DNA of 64,000 bases, taken from the IMG/VR virus record IMGVR_UViG_3300046817_000837, positions 24,636 to 88,635 of that record. One strand, written 5' to 3'. Below, in pieces: positions 54,594 through 61,509 of the stretch (positions are counted from its first letter, which is position 1; each line of letters begins with the position of its first letter). Below the pieces are notes generated by a model. That model was not told the origin of the DNA. It saw only the letters and a program-made list of their open reading frames with translations, and did not search any database. This DNA comes from a virus. The position numbers and the translations under genes were made by a program.

Positions 54594-55310
54594 ATGTACC
54601 ACGGAACATCCCTTACCAGCCCGGAGCGCACGATCACCGCAGAGGTGATCTGCGCCGGGCGCCGGCTGCCCTTCTACCAGCGCCCGGCAGACGGCTACCC
54701 CTACATTCCCGGAACCGCCGGGGCCAGCTACCTGATCGCGGTGCGGAACCTGGGCACCCGGCGCATCGAGGTGCTCGCCGCCGTGGACGGCATGAGCCTG
54801 ATCACCGAGGAGGAGGCGTCCCTGGAGCGCAGCCAGGGCCTGGTCATCCCCGCGCACGGGGAGTACCGGTTCGCCGGCTTCCGCACCGGGGACGACTCCT
54901 CCCGGGAGCTGGTCTTCGGGGACCCGGCCGGGTCGGTCGCGGAGCAGGCCACCGGGTCCGCGGCAGGCTGCGGCGTGATCGGCATCGCCGCCTGGGTAGA
55001 ACAGCACGCGCCCGCCTGGACCGCCGCCGCGGGAGGAGCAGCGCCCCCGGTCAGCGGCTTCGAGACCCGCGGCGGCACCCGGGGCATGACCCCGAACGCC
55101 TCCCGGGGGCTGGGCACGCACGCCGGAGCCGAGCGCCACGACCCGGTGGGCCGCACCTCGTTCACCCGCGCGCACGGGAGGCCGGACGTGCTGGTCATCG
55201 GCTACAAGGAGCTGGCGGAGCTGGAGGCGATGGGGATCACCGGCCCGGCCGACCCGGAGCCGTTCCCCGGTGACGTGAAGGCGGCCGGGTACCGCCGGTA
55301 CGCGCCGTGA
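54594..55310 (+). CDS. Hypothetical protein
   Basis: 238 residues, ATG 54594 after CAGAAAGGCACGC. ITAEVICAGRRLPFYQRPAD, SYLIAVRNLGTRRIEVLAAV, LVIPAHGEYRFAGFRTGDDS, RELVFGDPAGSVAEQATGSA, GVIGIAAWVEQHAPAW; C-terminal DVLVIGYKELAELEAMGITG. The strand pattern with GEYRF.GFR..DD..REL.FGDP is reminiscent of small beta-sandwich inhibitors or carbohydrate-binding domains but is not identified. Confidence 0.55.
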   Translation: MYHGTSLTSPERTITAEVICAGRRLPFYQRPADGYPYIPGTAGASYLIAVRNLGTRRIEVLAAVDGMSLITEEEASLERSQGLVIPAHGEYRFAGFRTGDDSSRELVFGDPAGSVAEQATGSAAGCGVIGIAAWVEQHAPAWTAAAGGAAPPVSGFETRGGTRGMTPNASRGLGTHAGAERHDPVGRTSFTRAHGRPDVLVIGYKELAELEAMGITGPADPEPFPGDVKAAGYRRYAP

Positions 55311-55759
55311 CAAGGCAGTTCACCATCGTGCTGACCAGCGCTGACGGGCAGGTTAACTCGCGGTTCGAGTGCGAGGCGCAGACCCCGCAGGCTGCGCTGA
55401 CGGCTTTCGCCGGCGCGGGACCGAGGACGTGGCTGTACGGCCTGACCGCTGACGAATGGCTGCACCTGGCCAGCGAGGGCGAGGACAGCGAGGTGCAGCC
55501 CTGCTGCGGTAACGTCGGCGAACTGCGCGACCTGCTGCGCGCCCTGGCCACGTTCCAGTCCCGGGATGACACGGGGTGGCAGCTCAGTATCGGCCGCCAC
55601 ATCCTGGAGAACCTGGACGGCGACGGGGACGGGCACGGCCTGGGCGACGCCGCCGCGTTCCCGCTGCTGCACCGGGTGCTGGACGGCATCCGGGCGCAGC
55701 AGGCCGGCCAGGGCCCGGGCGAGGAGTCGTCCCACCGGGGGGCAGGTGACCGGCCCTGA
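55307..55759 (+). CDS. Hypothetical protein
   Basis: 150 residues, GTG start. QFTIVLTSADGQVNSRFECE, EWLHLASEGEDSEVQPCCGN, GELRDLLRALATFQSRDDTG, AAFPLLHRVLDGIRAQQAG. Alpha/beta, acidic. Its stop overlaps a CTG start. Confidence 0.5.
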   Translation: MTRQFTIVLTSADGQVNSRFECEAQTPQAALTAFAGAGPRTWLYGLTADEWLHLASEGEDSEVQPCCGNVGELRDLLRALATFQSRDDTGWQLSIGRHILENLDGDGDGHGLGDAAAFPLLHRVLDGIRAQQAGQGPGEESSHRGAGDRP

Positions 55760-55884
55760 TCATCTTCGGCAAGTGCACCGCGTGCGAGGGCACCGGGGAC
55801 CACAACGCCTGCGGCGGGGACGGTTGCCGGAACTGCGACTGGACGGGCACGTGCAGCGCCTGCGGCGGCCGGGGAACGAAATGA
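55756..55884 (+). CDS. DnaJ-type zinc-finger mini-protein (CTG start)
   Basis: 42 residues. GKCTACEGTGDHNACGGDGC, RNCDWTGTCSACGGRGTK: paired CxxCxGxG motifs as in the DnaJ zinc domain. The frame is closed by a stop at 55747-55749, so only CTG 55756 (overlapping the previous stop as CTGA) can start it. A seven-codon ORF (55881-55904) then bridges to the next gene. Confidence 0.6.
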   Translation: MIIFGKCTACEGTGDHNACGGDGCRNCDWTGTCSACGGRGTK

Positions 55885-55900
55885 CGGGGGTGGCCGCCCT

Positions 55901-56482
55901 GTGACTGAGGAAGCGCCGCGGGCCGGGCCTGCCCTGACCGCGGCACAGCAGGACCTGCTGCGCCGGCTAACCCAGGGCCCGCAGCCGGCGGTAACCTGCG
56001 TGCTCGGCGTCGACCCCGGCCCTGTCACGGGCATCGCGTGGCTGTGCTCCGGGCCGGGGCAGCGTCCCCTGGTCTTCCAGTGCAATGCCGCGGGCGCGTA
56101 CCCGCTGGCGAGCTGGCTGCTGGAGGCCAGCGAGGGGCCGGCCCGGATCATCTGCGCCGGCGAGCGGTTCATCACCGGGCGCGGCGCCGGGGCCAGGGGC
56201 GCGAACGCTACCGCCACCCGGCAGGTGATCAGCGACCTGGACCGGCTCGCCAGGTGGCACTGGCGCAGCGCAGCAGAAGTGAAACCCTGGGCAACCGACG
56301 CCCGGCTGAAGGCGGCAGGGCTGCTGGAGCAGTGCCACGGCATGCCGCACGCTGCCGACGCGTGCAGGCATGCTTTGTTTGCCATGATCCACGACTGTGG
56401 CATGCCCGATCCGCTCTCGCGCAAGGCGGGCACGCTCTATGCCCGGTCACTGTCGCTGGAAGAACTGGAGGGCTTCTCATGA
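55901..56482 (+). CDS. RuvC-like resolvase with C-terminal tag
   Basis: 193 residues, GTG 55901. RNase-H fold: CVLGVDPGPVTGIAWL (first Asp), IICAGERFITGRG (Glu), VKPWATDARLKAAGLLEQCH, MPHAADACRHALFAMI (last Asp). This is the compact Holliday-junction-resolvase-like family of actinophages, which typically ends soon after the PDPLSRK segment seen here. In this phage it continues with AGTLYARSLSLEELEGFS, the shared terminal peptide. The tag on a DNA enzyme suggests that the peptide, not the body, carries a common signal. Confidence 0.75.
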   Translation: MTEEAPRAGPALTAAQQDLLRRLTQGPQPAVTCVLGVDPGPVTGIAWLCSGPGQRPLVFQCNAAGAYPLASWLLEASEGPARIICAGERFITGRGAGARGANATATRQVISDLDRLARWHWRSAAEVKPWATDARLKAAGLLEQCHGMPHAADACRHALFAMIHDCGMPDPLSRKAGTLYARSLSLEELEGFS

Positions 56483-56670
56483 TGCCGGCTGACGGGGAGA
56501 GCAGCTTCCGGATGGTGCTGACCTCGAATTCCTGCCCGCGCTGCGGCGCCATCACCTACCTCCGGCTGTCCGCCTCCGCAGAGGGAAGCGTCGCCGTGGC
56601 CGGCGAGCAGCCACCGCCCGTCGACAACCGGGCGCAGCACGCGGACTGGCACGAGCGGACGGGCACGTGA
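56479..56670 (+). CDS. Small protein with CxxC, ending ERTGT
   Basis: 63 residues, ATGA overlap. FRMVLTSNSCPRCGAITYLR, LSASAEGSVAVAG, ends DWHERTGT. The next gene ends in GWRERTGT, the same last residues. CPRCG is a likely half zinc site; function unknown. Confidence 0.5.
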   Translation: MMPADGESSFRMVLTSNSCPRCGAITYLRLSASAEGSVAVAGEQPPPVDNRAQHADWHERTGT

Positions 56671-56903
56671 GCGCCTGGCGGCTAGTGGCGGGCCTGGCCG
56701 GCGTGGCGGCGGCACTCGCGGCCGTGATCCTGGCAGCCCAGGCGGTCGCCAGGGGATCAGTGCTGGAGATCGCGTTCCTGCCCGCGCTCATCGGGCTGCC
56801 CGCCAGCGTCGCGGTGATCATCCTTGAGCCGTCCTCCCCGGGCGAGGATGATGATGACGACGAGGATGACGAGCCGGGCTGGCGCGAGCGGACGGGCACG
56901 TGA
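56667..56903 (+). CDS. Two-span membrane protein with acidic tail, ending ERTGT
   Basis: 78 residues, GTG start. LVAGLAGVAAALAAVILAAQ and EIAFLPALIGLPASVAVIIL are membrane helices; then a run of Asp/Glu (EDDDDDEDDE) and GWRERTGT. It directly precedes the array of tagged paralogs and may anchor or localise them. Role unknown. Confidence 0.55.
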   Translation: MSAWRLVAGLAGVAAALAAVILAAQAVARGSVLEIAFLPALIGLPASVAVIILEPSSPGEDDDDDEDDEPGWRERTGT

Positions 56904-57262
56904 GCAGGCACCGGGGCCGGATAGGGTTCCGGGGCGGCTGGGCGCTGACGTACGAGGAAGACCGCTGGTGGCCGTCCTGGGAGAGTGCTTCCCGGCTGCA
57001 CTGCGTCACCTGGACGCTGGACGACGTGGTCATGACGCAGGCGCAGTACGAGCGGGCCGCCGCCGTCCGGGACGACGCTCCGTACTGGCTGACCGCCATG
57101 GCAGCCGGGCTTGCGATGACGGCCGGGCTCGCGATGGTCAGCGGGATCTTGCTCAGCGAGGCTGAGGCGATGGCCATCCGGCGCGGCGCTCACCCGCTGA
57201 CGGTGCTGCTGCCCCGGACCTGGGCCCGGCCGCTGACCCTGGCGGAGATGATGGGTGCATGA
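56900..57262 (+). CDS. Tagged paralog array, member 1
   Basis: 120 residues, GTG start. HRGRIGFRGGWALTYEEDRW, CVTWTLDDVVMTQAQYERAA, MVSGILLSEAEAMAIRRG, HPLTVLLPRTWARPLTLAEM then MGA. Two 'V/L-x-[LM][TS]xxxA' helices and the G.HPLTVL..P linker before the tag are the array's signature. A hydrophobic LTAMAAGLAMTAGLAM stretch is specific to this member. Confidence 0.65.
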   Translation: MSRHRGRIGFRGGWALTYEEDRWWPSWESASRLHCVTWTLDDVVMTQAQYERAAAVRDDAPYWLTAMAAGLAMTAGLAMVSGILLSEAEAMAIRRGAHPLTVLLPRTWARPLTLAEMMGA

Positions 57263-57570
57263 GCGTGCTGGCGCAGCGAGACGGCTGGACGCTGGAGACA
57301 GGCCCGCCTTCCCCTCCTGACTTCCCCTGTGCTGCGTTCATCCTGCGCGAGCTGGCCGTGACGCAGGAGCAGTGCGCCGCCATCTTGTACCGCTGCGGCC
57401 GGACCGGGTCCTGGTTCCGGGTCCCCGTCCCCGGCGGATGGGTCATGACGCTGGAGCTGGACCGGGCGGAGGCGCACGCGATCGGGCTGCTGGGACGCGA
57501 CCCGCTGACGGTGCTGGCTCCCCCGCTGCACGCCCGGTCACTGACCCTGAGGGAGATGATGAGCGCATGA
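57259..57570 (+). CDS. Tagged paralog array, member 2
   Basis: 103 residues. LAQRDGWTLETG, FILRELAVTQEQCAAILY, GWVMTLELDRAEAHAIGL, DPLTVLAPPLHARSLTLREM then MSA. Shares its first ten residues (SVLAQRDGWTL) exactly with member 3, evidence of recent tandem duplication. ATGA-coupled both sides. Confidence 0.65.
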   Translation: MSVLAQRDGWTLETGPPSPPDFPCAAFILRELAVTQEQCAAILYRCGRTGSWFRVPVPGGWVMTLELDRAEAHAIGLLGRDPLTVLAPPLHARSLTLREMMSA

Positions 57571-57887
57571 GCGTGCTGGCGCAGCGAGACGGCTGGACGC
57601 TGAGCGCGTGGCGCTGGCCCCGGAGCGGCAGCCTGCTCCGGCACGTGTACCAGCTCCGGCACGTGTACCAGCTGGACGGGCTGACGGTAACGGACGCGCA
57701 GCTCCAGGCCATGACCGCCCGGTCATCGCACATGTGGTGGGTAAGCCCTGAGTGCCTGATCATGCACGGCGTCAGCCTCACCTGGGAGCAAGCCCGCGCA
57801 ATCCAGGACGGGGCAAATCCGGTAACCGTGCTGACCCCTCGCTTCCGGGCCCGGTCACTGACCCTGAGGGAGATGATGGGCGCATGA
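57567..57887 (+). CDS. Tagged paralog array, member 3
   Basis: 106 residues, ATG 57567. LAQRDGWTLSAWRWPRSGSL, a doubled LRHVYQLRHVYQLDGL (an 18-bp in-frame DNA repeat), LTVTDAQLQAMTA, VSLTWEQARAIQDGANPVTV, RFRARSLTLREMMGA. The small internal duplication shows that the array is still changing. Confidence 0.65.
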   Translation: MSVLAQRDGWTLSAWRWPRSGSLLRHVYQLRHVYQLDGLTVTDAQLQAMTARSSHMWWVSPECLIMHGVSLTWEQARAIQDGANPVTVLTPRFRARSLTLREMMGA

Positions 57888-58267
57888 GCAGGATAGTCAT
57901 GAAACGACGGCTGCGGTGCGGCGCGGTGCTGACCGCGCAGGAGCACTGGGAGCACTCGATGGGCGTCATGTCGCCAGGGCACCGGGAGGTACTCTTCACG
58001 CTGCATGACCTCCCGGTGACGCCCGGAGACGCCGAGCGGCTGATGTCGGCGCGACCGCGGCCATGGCGTCGGGGTGCAGGCAGCTGGATTACCAGAACCT
58101 TCATGCACCAGTACGGCGCGAACGTCACCCCCGTCTTGTCCCTGTCCCGGATTCAGGTCACGCCGCAGGAGGCGGACCGCATGCTGTCCGGGGAGCACCC
58201 GATGGCGGTGCTGCTGCCGCCGCTGTACGCGCGGTCGCTGACCCTGGCGGAGATGACGGGCGCATGA
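57884..58267 (+). CDS. Tagged paralog array, member 4
   Basis: 127 residues, ATG 57884. GAVLTAQEHWEHSMGVMSPG, VLFTLHDLPVTPGDAERLMS, LSRIQVTPQEADRMLSGEHP, LPPLYARSLTLAEMTGA. Lacks the DGWTL opening but keeps both VTP..A segments and the linker. Confidence 0.65.
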   Translation: MSRIVMKRRLRCGAVLTAQEHWEHSMGVMSPGHREVLFTLHDLPVTPGDAERLMSARPRPWRRGAGSWITRTFMHQYGANVTPVLSLSRIQVTPQEADRMLSGEHPMAVLLPPLYARSLTLAEMTGA

Positions 58268-58593
58268 CGTGCAGCGAGATGCTCGCCGCCCGGGACGGCT
58301 GGACGCTGGACGCGGCGTGGGAGGGCGCCTTCCCGTACGGGACCGTGTCCTCCCCGGTTCGCTGCACGCTGTCCGGGCTGCGGGTGACGAGGAGCCAGGC
58401 CCGCGCCATCACCACGGGCCGGGCCGTGCTCACCGTTGAGCACGAGTACCCGTTCGGCAGCTTCTTCCTCCTGCACCTGGAGGTCACGCCGGCCGAGGCT
58501 CACGCCATCGCGGGCGGCAGGCACCCGCTGAACGTGCTGATGCCGCCGCTGTACGCGCGGTCGCTGACCCTGGCGGAGATGACGGGCACGTGA
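58264..58593 (+). CDS. Tagged paralog array, member 5
   Basis: 109 residues, ATG 58264. MLAARDGWTLDAAWEGAFPY, CTLSGLRVTRSQARAITTGR, LLHLEVTPAEAHAIAGGRHP, LYARSLTLAEMTGT. Textbook member: DGWTL opening, two VT..[EQ]A.AI units and tag. Confidence 0.65.
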   Translation: MTCSEMLAARDGWTLDAAWEGAFPYGTVSSPVRCTLSGLRVTRSQARAITTGRAVLTVEHEYPFGSFFLLHLEVTPAEAHAIAGGRHPLNVLMPPLYARSLTLAEMTGT

Positions 58594-59036
58594 CCCGCGT
58601 CACCGGCAGGAACGGGATCATGTACCTCGGCACGGGGCCGGGCGCGCTGCTCGGCCAGCCCGTGGCTTATATCCCGGACTGGTCCATTGACTTCGACGTC
58701 CTGCCGGCAGCACTGACCGGGGTGACGCTCGCCGAGCGGGACGGCTGGACGCTGCGGGCCGGCACCGCCCCGTACGGTCACTTCGGCGATACGCGCCCGC
58801 TGTACGTGCTGGAGAACCTGATGGTGACGGCCGGGCAGGCGAGCCAGGTCATGCGGCACCGGCCGGGGGACCTGCCCTGGCACCTGGGCCACGGCAACGG
58901 CCCGCTGCGGCCGATGAAGATGGTGCTGACCACGGAGGAGACGGTGCGCGTCTGGCGCGGGGCCGACCCGCTGGCCATGCTGGCCCCGCCGCTGCGCGCC
59001 CGCGCGCTGACCCTGGAGGAGATGATGAGGGAATGA
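58590..59036 (+). CDS. Chimera: major-tail-protein N-terminus + tagged array domain (member 6)
   Basis: 148 residues, GTG start. The first ~36 residues (VTGRNGIMYLGTGP, VAYIPDWSIDF) match the start of this phage's major tail protein (IHGRNGIAYIGVNP, MAFLSDWSINF) at about 20 identical positions. Then the array domain: LAERDGWTLRAGTAPYGHF, LENLMVTAGQASQVM, VLTTEETVRVWRGADPLAML, RARALTLEEMMRE. In the real tube protein the N-terminal arm contacts neighbouring rings, so this could be a tube-binding cap or decoy. Confidence 0.7.
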   Translation: MTRVTGRNGIMYLGTGPGALLGQPVAYIPDWSIDFDVLPAALTGVTLAERDGWTLRAGTAPYGHFGDTRPLYVLENLMVTAGQASQVMRHRPGDLPWHLGHGNGPLRPMKMVLTTEETVRVWRGADPLAMLAPPLRARALTLEEMMRE

Positions 59037-59446
59037 GCTGGGACTGGCCGGGCTGGCGACTGGCCCGCACCTTCCACGGCAGCCGGAACGGGATGGCCCG
59101 GCGCGATAACTGGACGCTGGAGACCTGGCAGTACGAGGCGCCGCTGACCTGTTACTCCGAGTACCTCATCCCGCGCGTGACCACCGACGTGCGGTACGTG
59201 CTGTCCGGCCTGACGGTGACGCCCCGCGAGGCGGATGCCATCACCGGCCGTCGCCTGGGGCACTTCGCGCCGCCGCGGGCCAGCGTGCACTACGGCTACG
59301 GCCCTGGCCCGGTCCTGGTGATGGACGACATTGAGCTGACCATGGACGAGGCGGCGGCCATCGTAGACGGCACCGACCCGGTGGCCGCGCTGGCGCCGCG
59401 GATCAGGGCACGGCCGCTGAGCCTTCAGGAGATGATGGGCGCATGA
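59033..59446 (+). CDS. Tagged paralog array, member 7
   Basis: 137 residues. MARRDNWTLETWQYEAPLTC, RYVLSGLTVTPREADAITGR, MDDIELTMDEAAAIVDGTDP, RIRARPLSLQEMMGA. NWTLE replaces DGWTL. ATGA-coupled on both sides. Confidence 0.65.
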   Translation: MSWDWPGWRLARTFHGSRNGMARRDNWTLETWQYEAPLTCYSEYLIPRVTTDVRYVLSGLTVTPREADAITGRRLGHFAPPRASVHYGYGPGPVLVMDDIELTMDEAAAIVDGTDPVAALAPRIRARPLSLQEMMGA

Positions 59447-59694
59447 GCGAGGGCTACTCCTGGCGGGACCTGACGGGCTTCCTGGTGTCCGTCCACCGTG
59501 ACCAGGCCGCCCGGCAAGAAGCCGGGGACCGCCAGGTCGCGGCACTGCGGGCGTCGGTCTGGCAGCTCCAGCGCCAGGCCGGCGTGATGACCCTGAATGA
59601 GGTGCGGGCCCGGCAGGACAGGGCGTCCCTGCCGCCCGGCACGATCGTGCTGCGCGCCCGGCCGCTGAGCCTTCAGGAGATGCTAGGCACGTGA
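59443..59694 (+). CDS. Tagged protein with portal-like motif (member 8)
   Basis: 83 residues. Helical front (HRDQAARQEAGDRQVAALRA, SVWQLQRQAG), VMTLNEVRARQDRASLPPG, then IVLRARPLSLQEMLGT. It lacks the VT..EA domain. G.MT.NEVRA...LPPG resembles a motif near the C-terminal part of HK97-type portal proteins. The tag is nearly identical to that of member 9 although the bodies differ. Confidence 0.55.
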   Translation: MSEGYSWRDLTGFLVSVHRDQAARQEAGDRQVAALRASVWQLQRQAGVMTLNEVRARQDRASLPPGTIVLRARPLSLQEMLGT

Positions 59695-59725
59695 CGCAGG
59701 ACAACGGAAAGCGAGTGCGCACGCC

Positions 59726-60100
59726 ATGCGGCCACCAGGAATTACCTACGATGCCCCCCGGCCGCAGCCGTGGACGCTGACCCAGGTCCGGGACTACCCG
59801 GGCGGGCCGCGGCGGTGGCAGCTGGCCCTGGAGGTTACCGGCGGCGAGCAGGCCAGGGCGGTCCGGCTAGCGCGGGGCGGCAGCGGGGTGATGCGGACCC
59901 GGGACGACGGCGTCATGCGGTACCCGGAGGCTTACCTGTTCGAGTTCATCGACGTCACCGCGGAGGAGATGCTCGCCATCGCGGGCGGGGCCAGCCCGCT
60001 GGACGTGCTGCTGCGCGGCCCGGACGGGGCGCGGCAGTGGCTGTGGCCGCTGGTGCTGCGCGCCCGGCCGCTGAGCCTTCAGGAGATGCTGGGCACGTGA
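59726..60100 (+). CDS. Tagged paralog array, member 9
   Basis: 124 residues, ATG 59726, after a 31-base gap. PRPQPWTLTQVRDYPGG, LALEVTGGEQARAVRLARGG, EFIDVTAEEMLAIAGGASPL, LVLRARPLSLQEMLGT. Two array units retained, opening PWTL instead of DGWTL. Confidence 0.65.
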   Translation: MRPPGITYDAPRPQPWTLTQVRDYPGGPRRWQLALEVTGGEQARAVRLARGGSGVMRTRDDGVMRYPEAYLFEFIDVTAEEMLAIAGGASPLDVLLRGPDGARQWLWPLVLRARPLSLQEMLGT

Positions 60101-60270
60101 GCCACGGGGACTACGTGCAGCTCCTGGCGAGGCTGTACCTGGCCGGGATCATCACCGCAGCCAAGGCCCGCTGCCTGCATGAGGCCGCTTTCACGCGATG
60201 GCGGGCAACGACCGGGGGGCCGCTGCCGCTGGCAGCCCGGCCACTGACCCTGGCCGAGATGCTGGGCTAG
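60097..60270 (+). CDS. Tagged protein, last of the array (member 10)
   Basis: 57 residues, GTG start. YVQLLARLYLAGIITAAKAR, CLHEAAFTRWRATTG, LAARPLTLAEMLG. Minimal body. No gene follows on this strand for 190 bases, so its tag is not a by-product of a downstream ribosome site. Confidence 0.6.
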   Translation: MSHGDYVQLLARLYLAGIITAAKARCLHEAAFTRWRATTGGPLPLAARPLTLAEMLG

Positions 60271-60443
60271 TACCTGGCGATCTTCCGGACGACGAGAGCG
60301 AGTACGCCGATGATCAGGACCACGATGACCCAGGCAGCCAGGTCGGATGCCCACACGGGCAGTATCCCGGGGCCGGGGTGGTAGCAAGAGGGATCGCCGG
60401 GCCGGCCCGTGAAGCCGTGGCACCGGCCCAGTGTCCCTGCCAT
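60267..60443 (-). CDS. Small membrane protein
   Basis: 58 residues, ATG 60443. Cys-containing front (LGRCHGFTGRPGDPSCYHPG) then one membrane helix (AAWVIVVLIIGVLALVV) and RKIARY. Its stop shares bases with the stop of the last tagged gene, a tail-to-tail overlap. Confidence 0.55.
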   Translation of the reverse strand: MAGTLGRCHGFTGRPGDPSCYHPGPGILPVWASDLAAWVIVVLIIGVLALVVRKIARY

Positions 60444-60463
60444 CAGCCCGGCCCGGCCAGCAG

Positions 60464-60655
60464 GTGACCGGGTGGGGCTGGGTACTCATCGCCGTGTGCG
60501 TATCGGCGCTTCTCTTCCTGGCCGCGTGCTGGGCGGGCACTTGCTCGGTGAAGGGGTGCCGTGAGCCGGTGCGGTTCCACTCGATGGCGCGGCCGGGGAC
60601 GGACGTGTGCGCCCGGCATTTCTGGGAGGAATGGGACGACGGTTACCGGTGCTGA
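60464..60655 (+). CDS. Small membrane protein with Cys/His domain
   Basis: 63 residues from GTG 60464 (GTG 60431 also in frame). WGWVLIAVCVSALLFLAACW is a membrane helix; CSVKGCREPVRFHSMARPGT, DVCARHFWEEW gives C....C......H.......C..H, a zinc-type site. Function unknown. Confidence 0.5.
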   Translation: MTGWGWVLIAVCVSALLFLAACWAGTCSVKGCREPVRFHSMARPGTDVCARHFWEEWDDGYRC

Positions 60656-60677
60656 CTGACCCTGCCATGCGCGCGGG

Positions 60678-61472
60678 CTACTCCGCCTTGTCATACGCTG
60701 CCCGGATCTTCGCCAGCACGGCGTGCTCGGAGCCGCGGCCCTGCGCGGCGCCGGCCAGCTCCCAGGTGCCGGCCGCCTTCATCGCCCGCATCAGGCGCTC
60801 GTGCTCCAGCTCGGCGTTGCCCAGGGCCAGGCCCACCGCCTTGACCAGCGTCACGTTCGTGCGCCGCTTGTCGTCACCGGGGAAGCACTCGCGCAGGGCG
60901 CGCAGCGTCTCCCGTAGCCGGGGCTCGCCGCCGATGGCCAGCACGTAGGTACCCGCGCTGATGCCGATCGTGGTGGCGCTGTCGGTCCGCTGGCCTATCG
61001 TGAAGCCCTGCTCCTCGAACATGCGGTTGACGGTGAACGCGAGGCTGCCGTCATCGAACTCGATGTCACTGCGGGCCGCCTCGGTCAGCGTCACCTTCTT
61101 CAGCCGCTGAAGGTCCTGGAAGATGCGGTTCTCCTGGGCCAGCGTCAGGCCGCGGAGCACCCGGCACGGGACCAGGTGGTTCGGGCCGAACTTCTCGTGC
61201 AGCCAGTGGTTGGAGGCGTTGCCGTCCAGCGTCCAGTACTGGTGGCTGTCAGAACGGTAGGACACGACGCGCGGGCGCAGTAGCACAGGATTGTAGTCCT
61301 GGAACGCCTTGGCCCTCGCCCTGAGCGTTGACAGGTACCTGACGCTGTCCTCGGGGCGGTTGCGCTGCGGCCCGCGCAAGGTGGCGAACGCGGACACCAG
61401 TATGCCGACCGGCAGCATGGTGTCCTCGTAGTTCTGCGGCGGAGCCTCGGGGTAGATGACCTTCTTTGCCAA
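60678..61472 (-). CDS. ParB-like (DUF6551-type) protein
   Basis: 264 residues, TTG 61472 preferred for AAAGGG five bases before; GTG 61502 also fits. LRARAKAFQDYNPVLLRPRV, QYWTLDGNASNHWLHEKFGP, VPCRVLRGLTLAQENRIFQD, LQRLKKVTLTEAARSD. This is the ParB/Srx-like nuclease-fold pattern (..DG.HR....G...V.C.V..G....EA..F......R). Likely binds DNA or nucleotide; near the helicase and repeat region, so a replication or partition role is possible. Confidence 0.65.
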   Translation of the reverse strand: MAKKVIYPEAPPQNYEDTMLPVGILVSAFATLRGPQRNRPEDSVRYLSTLRARAKAFQDYNPVLLRPRVVSYRSDSHQYWTLDGNASNHWLHEKFGPNHLVPCRVLRGLTLAQENRIFQDLQRLKKVTLTEAARSDIEFDDGSLAFTVNRMFEEQGFTIGQRTDSATTIGISAGTYVLAIGGEPRLRETLRALRECFPGDDKRRTNVTLVKAVGLALGNAELEHERLMRAMKAAGTWELAGAAQGRGSEHAVLAKIRAAYDKAE

Positions 61473-61509
61473 CGGAATCCCTTTCAAGGGGTAGCTTCTC
61501 ACTCACATC

